A stretch of DNA of 49,931 nt from Polynucleobacter sp. (GTDB lineage Bacteria; Pseudomonadota; Gammaproteobacteria; Burkholderiales; Burkholderiaceae): contig JALQYK010000037.1 of assembly GCA_023254115.1 (NCBI GenBank), positions 1-49,931 on the forward strand, given 5' to 3'. Positions 1 to 10,923 of this stretch are shown here, piece by piece (the first letter of the stretch is position 1; each line of letters starts with the position of its first letter). A program made the translations under genes and the position numbers. Under the pieces are notes generated by a model. It was not told the DNA's origin, did no database searches, and saw nothing but the letters and a program-made list of their open reading frames with translations.

Positions 1-1
1 G

Positions 2-658
2 ATACAAAAACTTCAAATACTAAAATACTTTTTTTATAAAGAATTAGGGTTTGGCCCAAATCGTAATGACTATTACGACCCAAACAATTCTTATCTACAC
101 AGTGTGATTGAAACAAGAAGAGGTATTCCGATTTCATTGGCCTTGATATTTATGGAGCTTGGCCAACAAATTGGATTAAATATCAAAGGGGTCTCATTCC
201 CCAATCACTTCATGATGCGCTTGTCACTGCCTCAAGGCGAAGTGATCATGGACCCTCTTACTGGCACCTCTTTATCTAAACAAGAATTGCAAGAAATGCT
301 AGATCCTTACTTGGATGCACAAGGATATCGCGGTGAATATCAATTACCTCTGAGTGCCTTTTTAAGAAGCTCTAGTTCAAGAGAAATTCTGTCTCGATTC
401 TTAAGGAATCTGAAAGCCATCTACACCCAGCAAGAACGTTGGGAAAGATTGTTAGGAATTCAACAACGCCTCGTTATTTTGTTGCCAGACGCCATTGAAG
501 AAGTTAGAGACAGAGGTTTAGCTCTTGCTCAACTCGATTACATCAGACCGGCTATTGAAGACATGCAAAGGTATATAGATAGCTCAACAGAAGCCAGCGA
601 TATAGACGAGATCAAGGCGCAAATCGCACAACTCGAACAACAACACCGTCTGCACTAA
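2..658 (+). CDS. SirB1-family (transglutaminase-like/TPR) protein, 5' truncated by window edge
   Basis: The open frame runs in from the window edge upstream of the listed ATG (…IQKLQILKYFFYKELGFGPNRNDYYDPNNSYLHSVIETRRGIPISLALIFMELG…). The 'N.Y.dp.NSYL..V...R.GIPI.L' motif is typical of the SirB1 family. Confidence 0.85.
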   Translation: MQKLQILKYFFYKELGFGPNRNDYYDPNNSYLHSVIETRRGIPISLALIFMELGQQIGLNIKGVSFPNHFMMRLSLPQGEVIMDPLTGTSLSKQELQEMLDPYLDAQGYRGEYQLPLSAFLRSSSSREILSRFLRNLKAIYTQQERWERLLGIQQRLVILLPDAIEEVRDRGLALAQLDYIRPAIEDMQRYIDSSTEASDIDEIKAQIAQLEQQHRLH

Positions 659-669
659 AAGTATTTTTT

Positions 670-2436
670 ATGAGACCGGTGATTGCCGCCCTTCCTGATA
701 CCCTCATTAGCCAAATTGCAGCTGGTGAAGTTGTTGAACGCCCAGCCTCAGTAGTTAAAGAAGTTTTAGAAAATGCGATTGACGCAGGGGCTCAGGCAAT
801 TACTATTCGACTAGAAGAAGGCGGCTGCCAAAGGATTTCCATCCAGGATGATGGTTTTGGAATTGAGCATCAACAATTAAATTTAGCTGTTTTACGCCAT
901 GCAACGAGCAAAATTAAGTCTCTGAGCGATCTTGAATCAGTTGCATCTTTAGGATTTCGTGGTGAAGCACTAGCTTCCATTGCTTCAGTCTCGAGACTTT
1001 CCATCACGACACGGACCCCCGAAGATGATCATGCTTGGCAGATTCAAGTTAATGGCGGTCAAACTGTTGGTGATGTTAGTCCATCATCTGGCAACGTTGG
1101 CACCACCATCGACGTTCAAGATTTATATTTCAACACACCTGCCAGAAGAAAATTTTTAAAAAGCGCTAGTACAGAGTTAGGTCATTGCCTTGATGTGGTG
1201 AGACGTATTGCTTTATCCAGGCCAGACATTGGTTTTGCCATTTGGCATAATGGCAAAGTGATTGAACGTTGGTCAGCGGGCAATATTGAGCAAAGAGTGG
1301 ACGCCATCCTAGGACAAGAATTCCACGAATCCAGGATCGCACTAGAAAGCACCTCTGGCGTTTTATCTTTACGAGGCTTCATCAGTAAACCAACTGCCAG
1401 CAGAGCCAGAGCAGATCAACAATATAGTTTCGTTAATGGTCGATTTATCAGAGACAAAGTGATTCAGCACGCTATTCGTAGTGCGTACCAAGATGTACTG
1501 CACGGCGATCGACAGCCTATGATTGTGCTATCTCTAGAAATTGATCCCCAACTTGTTGATGTCAACGTACATCCTGCTAAAACTGAAGTTCGCTTTAGAG
1601 AGGGTGGCGCAGTTCATCAGTTTGTTTACAAAGCTATACAAAATGCTTTAAGCACGGGCGGTGGTGAACACATACATGAGAATACCGAGTTTGTAAGACC
1701 TCATACTTTTACTAGTATTAGTAGCCCGCCCGCTTGGGCTGGTGAAGCAGGTAATCAATTTTTACCCCTCAATCAAAATAGCAAACATGACATTGATCGA
1801 CTCTTTACTCAGATCAATGCCAACACCATCACCCACTCACCAGAGCAAGACTCTGATTTGCCATTGGGACATGCCTTGGCGCAAATTCATGGCATCTATA
1901 TCTTGGCTCAAAATAAGCATGGGCTTGTATTAATAGACATGCATGCCGCTCATGAGCGCGTCTTATATGAGAAGTTAAAAGAAGATTTATCTACGGGTAT
2001 CAAAATACAACAATTGCTAGTACCAATTGTGATGCATGCCACAGAACTTGAGATAGGCAAAGCTGAAGAGCACCGTCAAACGCTGGCTCAACTCGGTTTT
2101 GATTTAGCAACACTCTCCCCCACTCAATTGGCAATCAGAACAATTCCAAGCTTGTTGCAAAAATCTGACCCCGTGATGCTATTAAGAAATCTACTGAATG
2201 ATTTGGACCTCACTGGTTCTAAAGCAGTCTTAGATGCAGCTCAACACGAGCGCTTAGCCACACAAGCTTGTCATGCAGCAGTTAGAGCGCATCGACTATT
2301 AACGCTCACTGAAATGGATGCACTGCTACGTCAAATGGAGCAAACGCAAAGAGCAGATCAGTGCAACCACGGCAGACCAACCTGGGTGCAATTAACAATC
2401 CAGGATTTGGATAAATTATTTTTGCGCGGTCGATAA
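670..2436 (+). CDS. mutL: DNA mismatch repair protein MutL
   Basis: N-terminal GHKL ATPase motifs (IAAGEVVERPASVVKEVLENAIDAGA, GFRGEALASI) and C-terminal dimerisation domain (QACHAAVRAH, CNHGRPTW). Confidence 0.98.
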   Translation: MRPVIAALPDTLISQIAAGEVVERPASVVKEVLENAIDAGAQAITIRLEEGGCQRISIQDDGFGIEHQQLNLAVLRHATSKIKSLSDLESVASLGFRGEALASIASVSRLSITTRTPEDDHAWQIQVNGGQTVGDVSPSSGNVGTTIDVQDLYFNTPARRKFLKSASTELGHCLDVVRRIALSRPDIGFAIWHNGKVIERWSAGNIEQRVDAILGQEFHESRIALESTSGVLSLRGFISKPTASRARADQQYSFVNGRFIRDKVIQHAIRSAYQDVLHGDRQPMIVLSLEIDPQLVDVNVHPAKTEVRFREGGAVHQFVYKAIQNALSTGGGEHIHENTEFVRPHTFTSISSPPAWAGEAGNQFLPLNQNSKHDIDRLFTQINANTITHSPEQDSDLPLGHALAQIHGIYILAQNKHGLVLIDMHAAHERVLYEKLKEDLSTGIKIQQLLVPIVMHATELEIGKAEEHRQTLAQLGFDLATLSPTQLAIRTIPSLLQKSDPVMLLRNLLNDLDLTGSKAVLDAAQHERLATQACHAAVRAHRLLTLTEMDALLRQMEQTQRADQCNHGRPTWVQLTIQDLDKLFLRGR

Positions 2437-2442
2437 GAGCAC

Positions 2443-3414
2443 ATGTTTGAGAAAGCCGTTATCTCAATTGTGGGCCCTACAGCAAGTGGCAAAAGTGCGA
2501 TGGCGATGCAAGTCGCAAGACAAGCTAAAAAACTAGGTAAAACCATTGAGATCATCAGCATGGATTCGGCGCTGGTATACAAAGGCATGGATATTGGCAC
2601 CGCGAAACCTAGCGTTAGTGAAATGGCAGAAGTCGCGCACCACGGTATCAATATCGCTGAACCAGAAGCACCCTACTCTGCAGCTAAATTTGCTAAAGAT
2701 GCTAAGCAGTGGGTCAAAGAAATCCAAGACAGAAATAATATTCCGCTAATTGTTGGCGGCACCATGCTCTATTGGCGTGCCTTAGCTCATGGCTTATCTG
2801 AAATGCCAGCAGCATCACCTGAAATTAGGGCTCAAATTGAAGAACAAGCCAAAGAACTTGGTTGGGCTGCCATTCATGATCAACTAGCCAAGGTAGACCC
2901 TGCTAGCGCTGCTAGACTGGAAAAAAATGATGCTCAACGCGTACAAAGAGCTCTAGAAATCTACCTACAAAGTGGTAAACCAATGTCTGAATGGCTAAGT
3001 GAACAACCCAAAGACTCTGGTAGAGGTGATGGTGATATACCGCTTAATTTACGCTTAATCTCAATTGAACCATCTGACAGACCTGTATTACATGAGCGCA
3101 TTGCAAAACGCTTTGACATCATGGTTGAGCAAGGCTTTCTAGAAGAGATGAAAGTGTTGCATAAGAATCCCCTACTGCACCCAGATTTACCATCGATGAG
3201 AGCGGTTGGTTATCGCCAAGGGTGGGATTTTTTAGATGGAAAAATTAACTTTGAAGAATTTAAAGGTCAAGCAATTGCTGCGACTCGTCAATTAGCTAAA
3301 CGACAGTTAACTTGGTTGCGTGGAATTTCTGACAGAGAAGTATTTGATCCTCTGAACGAGGCAGACCTGCATCGATGTGAGCAAGTGTGCCTTGCTCACT
3401 ATCAACTCACTTAA
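2443..3414 (+). CDS. miaA: tRNA dimethylallyltransferase
   Basis: P-loop GPTASGKSAMA, ISMDSALVYKGMDIGTAKP, and RAVGYRQGW motifs; directly follows mutL. Confidence 0.98.
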   Translation: MFEKAVISIVGPTASGKSAMAMQVARQAKKLGKTIEIISMDSALVYKGMDIGTAKPSVSEMAEVAHHGINIAEPEAPYSAAKFAKDAKQWVKEIQDRNNIPLIVGGTMLYWRALAHGLSEMPAASPEIRAQIEEQAKELGWAAIHDQLAKVDPASAARLEKNDAQRVQRALEIYLQSGKPMSEWLSEQPKDSGRGDGDIPLNLRLISIEPSDRPVLHERIAKRFDIMVEQGFLEEMKVLHKNPLLHPDLPSMRAVGYRQGWDFLDGKINFEEFKGQAIAATRQLAKRQLTWLRGISDREVFDPLNEADLHRCEQVCLAHYQLT

Positions 3415-3419
3415 GTAGC

Positions 3420-4472
3420 TTAAATAACGATTGTTTGGTGAGCACCAGCCGGTCTAGCAACAATCTCGCCCAACTGATAAACAGTTTCACCGGTTGACTC
3501 CAACTGCGCTTTGGCAGAAGCAGCATCAGCAGCATTAACAATCACCACCATGCCGACGCCACAGTTAAATACACGGTGCATCTCTGCATCCTCAACGCCG
3601 CCTTCTTTTTGCAGCCATTGGAATAGTTTCGGTAATTGCCAAGCGTCGCGATGCAACACTGCCTGAGTATTTTCAGGCAAGACACGAGGTACGTTTTCTA
3701 CCAAGCCACCGCCTGTGATGTGAGCCATGCCTTTAACGGTCATCTTAGCCATCAAAGCCAACATTGATTTGACATAAATACGTGTTGGCGCCATGACTAC
3801 ATCACTCATGCTTTGACCATGAAAATCGTCAGTGGCTTTTGCACCAGCACGATCGATGATTTTACGGATCAAAGAATAACCATTTGAATGGGCACCACTA
3901 GAAGCCAAGCCCAAAATAACATCGCCTGGAGCGATTGTTGAACCATCAATCATGGTTGATTTTTCAACAGCACCCACAGCAAAACCAGCAAGGTCATACT
4001 CACCCTCTGGATACATACCTGGCATCTCAGCTGTTTCACCACCAATCAATGCACATCCCGCTAATTCACAACCTTTAGCAATACCGCCCACCACTGTTGC
4101 AGCAGTATCCACAGACAATTTTCCACAAGCGAAATAATCCAAGAAAAATAATGGCTCGGCACCTTGGACCAAAATGTCATTCACACTCATTGCAACCAAA
4201 TCTTGGCCCACTGTGTCGTGACGATTCCAATCAAAAGCTAACTTGAGCTTTGTACCAACGCCATCAGTACCAGAGACCAATACAGGCTCTTTATAGCGCT
4301 TAGGCACCTCAAATAAAGCTCCAAAACCGCCAATACCAGCCAATACGCCGTCGCGCATCGTCTTTTTGGCCATTGGCTTAATGCGCTCAACTAAGGCATC
4401 ACCAGCCTCCATATCGACACCCGCGTCGCGGTATGAAAGGCCTTGAGATTTAGAAGAATTTTGATCAGACAT
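3420..4472 (-). CDS. purM: Phosphoribosylformylglycinamidine cyclo-ligase
   Basis: [46 protein letters not shown] motifs. Confidence 0.98.
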   Translation of the reverse strand: MSDQNSSKSQGLSYRDAGVDMEAGDALVERIKPMAKKTMRDGVLAGIGGFGALFEVPKRYKEPVLVSGTDGVGTKLKLAFDWNRHDTVGQDLVAMSVNDILVQGAEPLFFLDYFACGKLSVDTAATVVGGIAKGCELAGCALIGGETAEMPGMYPEGEYDLAGFAVGAVEKSTMIDGSTIAPGDVILGLASSGAHSNGYSLIRKIIDRAGAKATDDFHGQSMSDVVMAPTRIYVKSMLALMAKMTVKGMAHITGGGLVENVPRVLPENTQAVLHRDAWQLPKLFQWLQKEGGVEDAEMHRVFNCGVGMVVIVNAADAASAKAQLESTGETVYQLGEIVARPAGAHQTIVI

Positions 4473-4530
4473 AGCTATAAATGTATTTGAATCAGTAGAA
4501 TCCTAGAATTCTAGTGGATACGCTAAACCT

Positions 4531-5526
4531 ATGGCCTCTTTATTAACAACTTTCTTGGCAGCTTTTATCCTGGCTTATGTCTTAAGGCCAGTATTTACCT
4601 GCTTTCTAGCCCTAAGGGCCGGCAAAACGTTGTCTGCAGCATTAACGGTTCTAATCGGCTTTTTGGGTATTTTGGGGTTAATTCTTTTATTTATAAGCGT
4701 TTTGCAAAGAGAATTACCAGCTTTACGCCAACAATTACCGACTTGGCTAGAACTCACTCAAAAATCACTGCAACCATGGCTAGATACTCTGGCGATTAAC
4801 TTTGATCTTAAAAAAATTCAAGAAATCATTCAAAGTCGCATTAGTGAGCAACTCTCAAATAATGCAGATGCCATAATCAGCTCCGGCTTATCAACGATCT
4901 TAAATTCAAGCCAAAGCATTCTTGGCAGTCTATTTGGATTAGTTCTGATAGTTTTTATTGTTTTTTATCTAGTTGGCCAATGGGATGAATTCTTTAAAAA
5001 ATTAAGCCCTCTTATCCCCCCTCGTTGGTCACCTCTTGTAAAACAAATTCTTGTTGAGATTGATCAACTACTGTCTCAATATCTAAGAGGTCAGTTATTG
5101 GTCATCACCGTACTCTCTATTTATTACTCTGTAGGACTTTATTTACTCGGAATTACAGGAGCCCTTGCTTTAGGCTTGTTTACCGGTATCGCCATTTTTA
5201 TTCCATACATTGGGTATGGAGTAGGCTTGATACTTGCTCTACTCTCAGTATTACTACAGGCAGAAACAGGGGGTAGCCTTTTAGCAGTCTTAACACTCTA
5301 TATAGTAGGACAGGCAATTGAGAGCTTCATTTTGACGCCTAAATTGGTCGGAGAAAAAATTGGCTTACACCCAGTATTGGTTGTGTTTGCTTTAATTTTA
5401 TTTGGCAGTTGGTTTGGATTTTTTGGCATTTTATTAGCCCTACCAATGAGTGCAATCATTCTGGTGCTTTGCAAGCATGCTGTGCAAGCCTACCAAAACA
5501 GTGCTTGGTATAACAATAACGATTAA
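4531..5526 (+). CDS. AI-2E family transporter (PerM-like permease)
   Basis: Polytopic membrane protein with the conserved AI-2E block (GITGALALGLFTGIAIFIPYIGYGVG; LTPKLVGEKIGLHPVLVVFALILFGSWFGFFGILLALP); sits between purM and hda, a common betaproteobacterial order. Confidence 0.93.
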   Translation: MASLLTTFLAAFILAYVLRPVFTCFLALRAGKTLSAALTVLIGFLGILGLILLFISVLQRELPALRQQLPTWLELTQKSLQPWLDTLAINFDLKKIQEIIQSRISEQLSNNADAIISSGLSTILNSSQSILGSLFGLVLIVFIVFYLVGQWDEFFKKLSPLIPPRWSPLVKQILVEIDQLLSQYLRGQLLVITVLSIYYSVGLYLLGITGALALGLFTGIAIFIPYIGYGVGLILALLSVLLQAETGGSLLAVLTLYIVGQAIESFILTPKLVGEKIGLHPVLVVFALILFGSWFGFFGILLALPMSAIILVLCKHAVQAYQNSAWYNNND

Positions 5527-5528
5527 CC

Positions 5529-6287
5529 GTGACCAATCTACCGCCTCTACCTCGCCAAATTGCTCTTGATCTAGGCCATATACCTAAGCCTAGCTTAGAT
5601 AATTTCATTGCTACAGGCAATGAAAATCTAAGTACTCTGCTTAAGAGTCTTCAAGACTCTTGGCAACAAACTGATGGCTCTACCGACCCACTTAGGGTTG
5701 ATATGCGCATGATTCATGCATGGGGAGCCAGTGGATCAGGCAGAACACACATACTACAAGCGATGTATTTAAAAGGAATTGAGCAAGGTATTGATGCTTT
5801 CTTGCTCAACCAAGAAAGCACACCAGATGATTGGCGCATGGCTGGTAAAAAAATAGAAGACCAATCAAACTCTCCTGCCATTCTTTGCGTTGATGACATT
5901 GATCACTTAGATGAATTTGCGCAAGGCGCCCTATTTAGATTACATAACCTGATTAAAGATTCACTTAAGCAGTCTCTCATCACAACTAGCTTGTTACCAC
6001 CAGCCAATTTAGAGTTAAGAGAAGACCTTAGAACTCGCTTAGCCTGGGGGCTTGTGTTTCAAATGCACGCTCTATCAGATGGCGAAAAACTTCAGGCTCT
6101 TCAACAAGCGGCTCTGGCAAGAGGTTTAAATTTATCAACAGAAGTAGCTCCATGGTTGCTAAGGCACTTTCACAGAGATATGCCAAGCCTCATGTCTTTG
6201 TTAGAAGCCCTCGACGCCTACTCACTAGAAACCAAAAGAGCTATCACTCTTCCCTTAGTAAAAGAAATGCTTGCTCACAAAAATTGA
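5529..6287 (+). CDS. hda: DnaA regulatory inactivator Hda (GTG start)
   Basis: DnaA-like AAA+ protein: LPPLPRQIALDLGHIPKPSLDNFIATGNE, HAWGASGSGRTHILQA, ILCVDDIDHLDEFAQGALFRLHN; lacks a DNA-binding domain IV. Confidence 0.93.
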   Translation: MTNLPPLPRQIALDLGHIPKPSLDNFIATGNENLSTLLKSLQDSWQQTDGSTDPLRVDMRMIHAWGASGSGRTHILQAMYLKGIEQGIDAFLLNQESTPDDWRMAGKKIEDQSNSPAILCVDDIDHLDEFAQGALFRLHNLIKDSLKQSLITTSLLPPANLELREDLRTRLAWGLVFQMHALSDGEKLQALQQAALARGLNLSTEVAPWLLRHFHRDMPSLMSLLEALDAYSLETKRAITLPLVKEMLAHKN

Positions 6288-6302
6288 GCATAATGACAAG
6301 CA

Positions 6303-6983
6303 ATGACACAACTTGCCTTATTCGATTTAGACCACACCCTTCTGCCGATTGATAGCGATCATGAATGGGGCCGCTTTTTAGTCAAAATTGGTGTTGTAGA
6401 TGCCAACTACTACGCGGCTGAAAATGAGCGCTTTTATGCTGACTACAAAGCAGGTCGCCTAGATATTTATGCTTTTTTGGCTTTTGCCCTAAAACCACTC
6501 TCAGAACACCCTCGCCATCAACTGAACGAATGGCATGCGCAGTTCATGCACGAAGTGATTAAGCCAAATCTTCGTTCAAGTGCTTTTGATTTAGTAAAAA
6601 AACATCAGGATCAAAATGATGTCTGCTGTGTTGTGACCGCTACCAACAGTTTTGTAACTCGACCCATCGTTGAGGCATTTGGAATCAAACATCTCATCGC
6701 TACAGAACCAGAAGTATTGGGAGATCCAAACACTGGCAATTTTTCTGGAAAAGTTGCCGGCACACCGAACTTTAGAGAGGGTAAGGTAACTAGAGTTGAA
6801 AGCTGGCTATCTTCAGAAAAATTATCTTGGTCATCATTAGAAAGAAGTTACTTTTACTCGGACTCGATTAACGATTTACCCCTCATGGAAAAAGTAACTC
6901 AGCCGATTCCTACTAATCCAGATCAATCACTTCGCACTAAAGCGCTTGAAAATAACTGGCCAATTTTGGAGTTGTTCGCATGA
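6303..6983 (+). CDS. HAD-IB family hydrolase (SerB-like phosphatase)
   Basis: HAD motif I LALFDLDHTLLPIDSDHEWG and motif III/IV YFYSDSINDLPLMEKV. Confidence 0.92.
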   Translation: MTQLALFDLDHTLLPIDSDHEWGRFLVKIGVVDANYYAAENERFYADYKAGRLDIYAFLAFALKPLSEHPRHQLNEWHAQFMHEVIKPNLRSSAFDLVKKHQDQNDVCCVVTATNSFVTRPIVEAFGIKHLIATEPEVLGDPNTGNFSGKVAGTPNFREGKVTRVESWLSSEKLSWSSLERSYFYSDSINDLPLMEKVTQPIPTNPDQSLRTKALENNWPILELFA

Positions 6984-8377
6984 TTCGTCGTTTTATAGAC
7001 AGAATCCTTAGCAAATCTCCTAAGCAAAAAGGTTTGAAGCACGGGCACACACTGAGCCCAAAAAAAATTATCAAGCGCTCACACCATATCGACCCTGAGT
7101 TACTGTCAAAAAATGCTGTAAAAGTGACTCATGTCTTACAAGAAGCCGGTTACGAGGCTTACATTGTGGGTGGTGCAGTTAGAGATTTACTTTTAGGCAT
7201 TGCCCCAAAAGATTTTGATGTGGCAACAAATGCTACGCCCGAGCAAGTTCAAAAACTCTTTCGTCGCTCAAGATTAATTGGCCGGCGCTTTCAAATTGTT
7301 CACGTAACTTTTTATGGCAAAGAACGACCAGAAATCATCGAGGTGTCGACATTTAGAGCACATGTGCAAGCTGATGATGCTCATGTAGCAGCCAATGGTC
7401 GCATCTTGCGTGACAACGTTTGGGGCAGTCAAGCCGAAGACGCCACCCGCAGAGACTTTTCAATTAATGCCATGTACTACGATCCACAAACCGAGACAGT
7501 TTTGGATTACCACTCAGGTATGCAAGATATTCAGGCGAAGATTATTCGCATGATTGGAGAGCCGAGTCAACGCTACAGAGAAGATCCGGTGAGGATGTTA
7601 AGAGCGATTCGTTTCGCAGCCAAAACAGGTTTTTTAATTGAGGAAAACACGCTCAAACCCATTGAAAGCTTGGGCGATTTAATTCAGGATGTACCTAGCT
7701 CAAGGCTGTTTGACGAAATTCTCAAATTACTGATGTCAGGACATGCATGGGCTTCAATCGAAGGCTTACAAAAAGTTGGTCTGCATCACAAAATTCTGCC
7801 TCTAATTGAAGCCATATTGTCAGATGAAGATCGGACAGCATTTGTCAAAAAGTCACTTCAAAACACTGATGCACGTATCAAAAATGGCAAACCAGTATCT
7901 GGCGGTTTCTTATTTGCCACATTACTTTGGCATGATGTTCAAGAGACTTGGGGTAATTTTGAGAGCAACGGTATGCCAAGCATCCCAGCGCTTCATGCAG
8001 CTATTGATGAAATATTCAATCAACAAAAAGCTTTCTTGGGTATGCAACGACGTCACGAAGCAGATATGCGTGAAATCTGGGCAATGCAACCTCGCCTAGA
8101 AAAACGAGTCGGTCGCTACCCATATCGACTTATTGAAAGTCCAAAATTTAAAGCTGGCTACGATTTTCTTTTGTTGCGTTGCGAAACTGGGCAAGCTGAT
8201 GCAGAGATTGGTCAATGGTGGACTGACTTCTGGCAAGGTGATGAACACCTAAGAGCAGACCTCATGTTGCAAGCAAAATCACTCAACCAAGAGACAAGCA
8301 GCAATCCCACAAAAAAGCGTCGCAGAAGAAATCGATCGCGCGTGGCAAAATCTAGCCCTGCCGAGCAAAATAATTAA
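6980..8377 (+). CDS. pcnB: Poly(A) polymerase I
   Basis: Class II nucleotidyltransferase signature GYEAYIVGGAVRDLLLGIAPKDFDVATNATPEQV, RRDFSINAMYYDP; basic C-terminal tail KKRRRRNRSRV. Confidence 0.96.
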   Translation: MIRRFIDRILSKSPKQKGLKHGHTLSPKKIIKRSHHIDPELLSKNAVKVTHVLQEAGYEAYIVGGAVRDLLLGIAPKDFDVATNATPEQVQKLFRRSRLIGRRFQIVHVTFYGKERPEIIEVSTFRAHVQADDAHVAANGRILRDNVWGSQAEDATRRDFSINAMYYDPQTETVLDYHSGMQDIQAKIIRMIGEPSQRYREDPVRMLRAIRFAAKTGFLIEENTLKPIESLGDLIQDVPSSRLFDEILKLLMSGHAWASIEGLQKVGLHHKILPLIEAILSDEDRTAFVKKSLQNTDARIKNGKPVSGGFLFATLLWHDVQETWGNFESNGMPSIPALHAAIDEIFNQQKAFLGMQRRHEADMREIWAMQPRLEKRVGRYPYRLIESPKFKAGYDFLLLRCETGQADAEIGQWWTDFWQGDEHLRADLMLQAKSLNQETSSNPTKKRRRRNRSRVAKSSPAEQNN

Positions 8378-8416
8378 AAAAAAGATAAAGTACGGTTATA
8401 TTGAAAAGGGAGTTTC

Positions 8417-8920
8417 ATGGCACTGGCCTTTATTGGTCTTGGTGGCAATATTGGTGATACAAAACAACTCATCAAAGATGCCATAGTTTGTTTAGCTCAA
8501 AATCCTGAGCTAAGGGTACTCACACGCAGTTGTATGTACCAAAGTGCCCCCGTCGATGCAGAAGGTCCTGATTTCATTAACGCCGTTATTTCACTTGAGA
8601 CTGAACTGCCCCCAGAAGACTTATTAGCCATTTGTCAAAAAGTCGAGAACACTTTTGGTCGCGAAAGACCTTATATCAACGCACCTAGAACGATCGATCT
8701 TGATGTATTAGCCTACGACAATGTTTCTATCAACAATGATCGATTAACCATCCCCCATCCGCGCATGATTGAGCGATCATTCGTATTACTCCCTCTCTTA
8801 GAGATCGCTCCAGACATTGATCTACCAGGATTTGGTAAATTAACGAAATATATTCCTAATGTTGAACACCAACGCATTGAAAAGGTCAAAGGCTGCAACT
8901 GCCCTAGTCAACATATTTAA
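8417..8920 (+). CDS. folK: 2-amino-4-hydroxy-6-hydroxymethyldihydropteridine pyrophosphokinase
   Basis: [65 protein letters not shown] motifs. Confidence 0.97.
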   Translation: MALAFIGLGGNIGDTKQLIKDAIVCLAQNPELRVLTRSCMYQSAPVDAEGPDFINAVISLETELPPEDLLAICQKVENTFGRERPYINAPRTIDLDVLAYDNVSINNDRLTIPHPRMIERSFVLLPLLEIAPDIDLPGFGKLTKYIPNVEHQRIEKVKGCNCPSQHI

Positions 8921-8934
8921 AGGCTGCAAAAATT

Positions 8935-9762
8935 ATGAGTTACCTACAAGAAGCTGCTGCTAATCGAACGCCCATCACCATTGCAAAACTTCAAGCAATG
9001 CGCGATGCAGGTGAAAAGATTGCCGTTTTAACAGCCTACGATGCAAGCTTTGCCAACCTTATGGATCAGTCTGGGATTGATGTGATTTTGGTCGGCGACT
9101 CACTAGGTAACATCATTCAAGGACACACAAGCACGATTCCAGTCACCATTGAACAAATGGTTTATCACGTCAGCTGCGTAGCCAAAGGTAATCAATCAGC
9201 TTTTCTAATTGCTGATATGCCATTCGGAACCTATTCAACTCCTGAGCAAGCAATGGAAAATGCTGCCTCGCTCATGAGAGCAGGTGCCCACATGGTCAAA
9301 CTGGAGGGTGGTTCATGGCTTGCTGAAACAGTACGATTCTTAGTTGAAAGAAGTGTTCCAGTATGTGCGCACTTAGGCTTACTACCCCAATCAGTTCACA
9401 CCTTGGGCGGATTCAAAGTACAAGGCAAATCTACTGAAGCAGCAGAAATCTTAATCAAGGATGCACAAACTCTTGAAAAAGCTGGTGCACAACTTTTAGT
9501 ACTAGAAGCGATTCCTTCAGAACTCGGCAAAAGAGCAACAGCATCGATCAAACTGCCAACTATTGGCATTGGCGCCGGCCCAGATTGCTCTGGTCAAGTA
9601 TTGGTCATGCATGACATGCTAGGGGCATTCCCTGGCAGAAGTCCCAAGTTTGTTAAAAACTTCTTATTGGGACAAGAGTCGATAGAAGGCGCTTTTAAAA
9701 GCTATATCCAAGAAGTCAAAACCGGGAAATTTCCCGGTCCTGAACATTGCTTTAAGTCTTGA
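8935..9762 (+). CDS. panB: 3-methyl-2-oxobutanoate hydroxymethyltransferase
   Basis: [64 protein letters not shown] motifs. Confidence 0.98.
   Translation: MSYLQEAAANRTPITIAKLQAMRDAGEKIAVLTAYDASFANLMDQSGIDVILVGDSLGNIIQGHTSTIPVTIEQMVYHVSCVAKGNQSAFLIADMPFGTYSTPEQAMENAASLMRAGAHMVKLEGGSWLAETVRFLVERSVPVCAHLGLLPQSVHTLGGFKVQGKSTEAAEILIKDAQTLEKAGAQLLVLEAIPSELGKRATASIKLPTIGIGAGPDCSGQVLVMHDMLGAFPGRSPKFVKNFLLGQESIEGAFKSYIQEVKTGKFPGPEHCFKS
9721..9738 (-). terminator. Candidate intrinsic terminator of the dnaK-dnaJ transcript, lying inside the panB 3' coding end
   Basis: Perfect 18-bp palindrome ACCGGGAAATTTCCCGGT. Read on the minus strand (dnaJ direction) it runs directly into TTTT (…CCCGGTTTTGAC); no T-run on the plus side. 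Confidence 0.55.
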
Positions 9763-9777
9763 TAATTTAGTAAAAAA

Positions 9778-10914
9778 TTAGTTAAAAAAATCTTTTACTC
9801 GATCTAGCCAACCTTTTTGTTGTGGACTGTGCTTAGACCCACCAGACTTAAGGCTCTCATCAAACTTTCTTAAAAGATCTTTTTGAGTCTCATTCAACTT
9901 CACTGGCGTCTCAACCTGAACGTGAATATATAAATCACCAGGCAAAGCAGTCCTCAAACTCTTAATTCCTTTTGATCTTAATCTGAATACTCGACCACTT
10001 TGAGTTCCCTCAGGCACATCAAAGCTCGCCTTACCAGATAAAGTAGGAACTTCAATTTCGCCACCCAAAGCTGCATCAATAAATGAAATCGGCATTTCAC
10101 AATGCAGATCTTCCCCTTCACGCTGGAACACTGGGTGTTCTTTAATGTGAACTTCCACATACAAATCACCACTTGGACCACCATTAACACCAGGCTCACC
10201 ATTACCAGAAGAACGAATTCTCATGCCGTCATCAATACCAGCTGGAATTTTTACTTCTAGAGTTTTTTGAGATTTAATTTTTCCTGCGCCATGACATTTT
10301 TTGCAAGGCTTAGGAATGTATTTGCCCGATCCACTACAACGCGGGCAAGTTTGCTGCATAGAGAAAAAGCCCTGCGCAACCCTTACTTGACCAGCACCAT
10401 GGCAGGTTGTGCAAGTTTCAACTTTTGAGCCAGGCTCTGCACCATCTCCACCACAACTATCGCAGTTAGACCAACTAGGAACACGAATTTGTGTTTCGTG
10501 ACCATGCGCAGCTTCTTCAAGCGTGATTTCCATGCTGTAGCGTAAATCAGCACCACGATAAACCTGTGGACCGCCACGGCCACCGCGAGCACTGCCACCA
10601 CCAAAAATATCTCCGAAGATATCGCCAAAAGCATCAGAAAAGCCGCCAAAACCTTGACCGCCACCACCAAAGCCGCCCATATTGGGATCGACTCCAGCAT
10701 GACCATATTGATCATAGGCAGCGCGCTTCTGAGGGTCAGATAGCATCTCATAAGCCTCTTTGGCTTCTTTAAATTTACCCTCAGCTTCTTTGCTATCAGG
10801 ATTACGGTCTGGGTGGTATTTCATTGCCAACTTCCGATAAGCTTTTTTAATCTCATCGTCAGTGGCATTCCGAGCTACCCCCAGAATGTCATAAAAGTCG
10901 CGCTTGTTAGCCAA
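9778..10914 (-). CDS. dnaJ: Molecular chaperone DnaJ
   Basis: J-domain with HPD ([11 protein letters not shown]), G/F region, four CxxCxGxG zinc-finger repeats. Confidence 0.99.
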   Translation of the reverse strand: MANKRDFYDILGVARNATDDEIKKAYRKLAMKYHPDRNPDSKEAEGKFKEAKEAYEMLSDPQKRAAYDQYGHAGVDPNMGGFGGGGQGFGGFSDAFGDIFGDIFGGGSARGGRGGPQVYRGADLRYSMEITLEEAAHGHETQIRVPSWSNCDSCGGDGAEPGSKVETCTTCHGAGQVRVAQGFFSMQQTCPRCSGSGKYIPKPCKKCHGAGKIKSQKTLEVKIPAGIDDGMRIRSSGNGEPGVNGGPSGDLYVEVHIKEHPVFQREGEDLHCEMPISFIDAALGGEIEVPTLSGKASFDVPEGTQSGRVFRLRSKGIKSLRTALPGDLYIHVQVETPVKLNETQKDLLRKFDESLKSGGSKHSPQQKGWLDRVKDFFN

Positions 10915-10923
10915 AACTATTCC

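Noticed and set aside
3400-3450. Terminator between convergent miaA and purM
   Set aside because: Only a 4-bp GGTG/CACC stem with a 2-nt loop and no T-run; not supported.
5643-5661. AAGAGTC-TTCAA-GACTCTT hairpin early in hda
   Set aside because: 7-bp stem in coding sequence without a T-run or context; this length is plausible by chance in a 50-kb window.
10383-10751. 122-aa minus-strand ORF in dnaJ
   Set aside because: Out-of-frame reading of the dnaJ glycine-rich region; hydrophobic Val-rich pattern is a codon-frame artefact.
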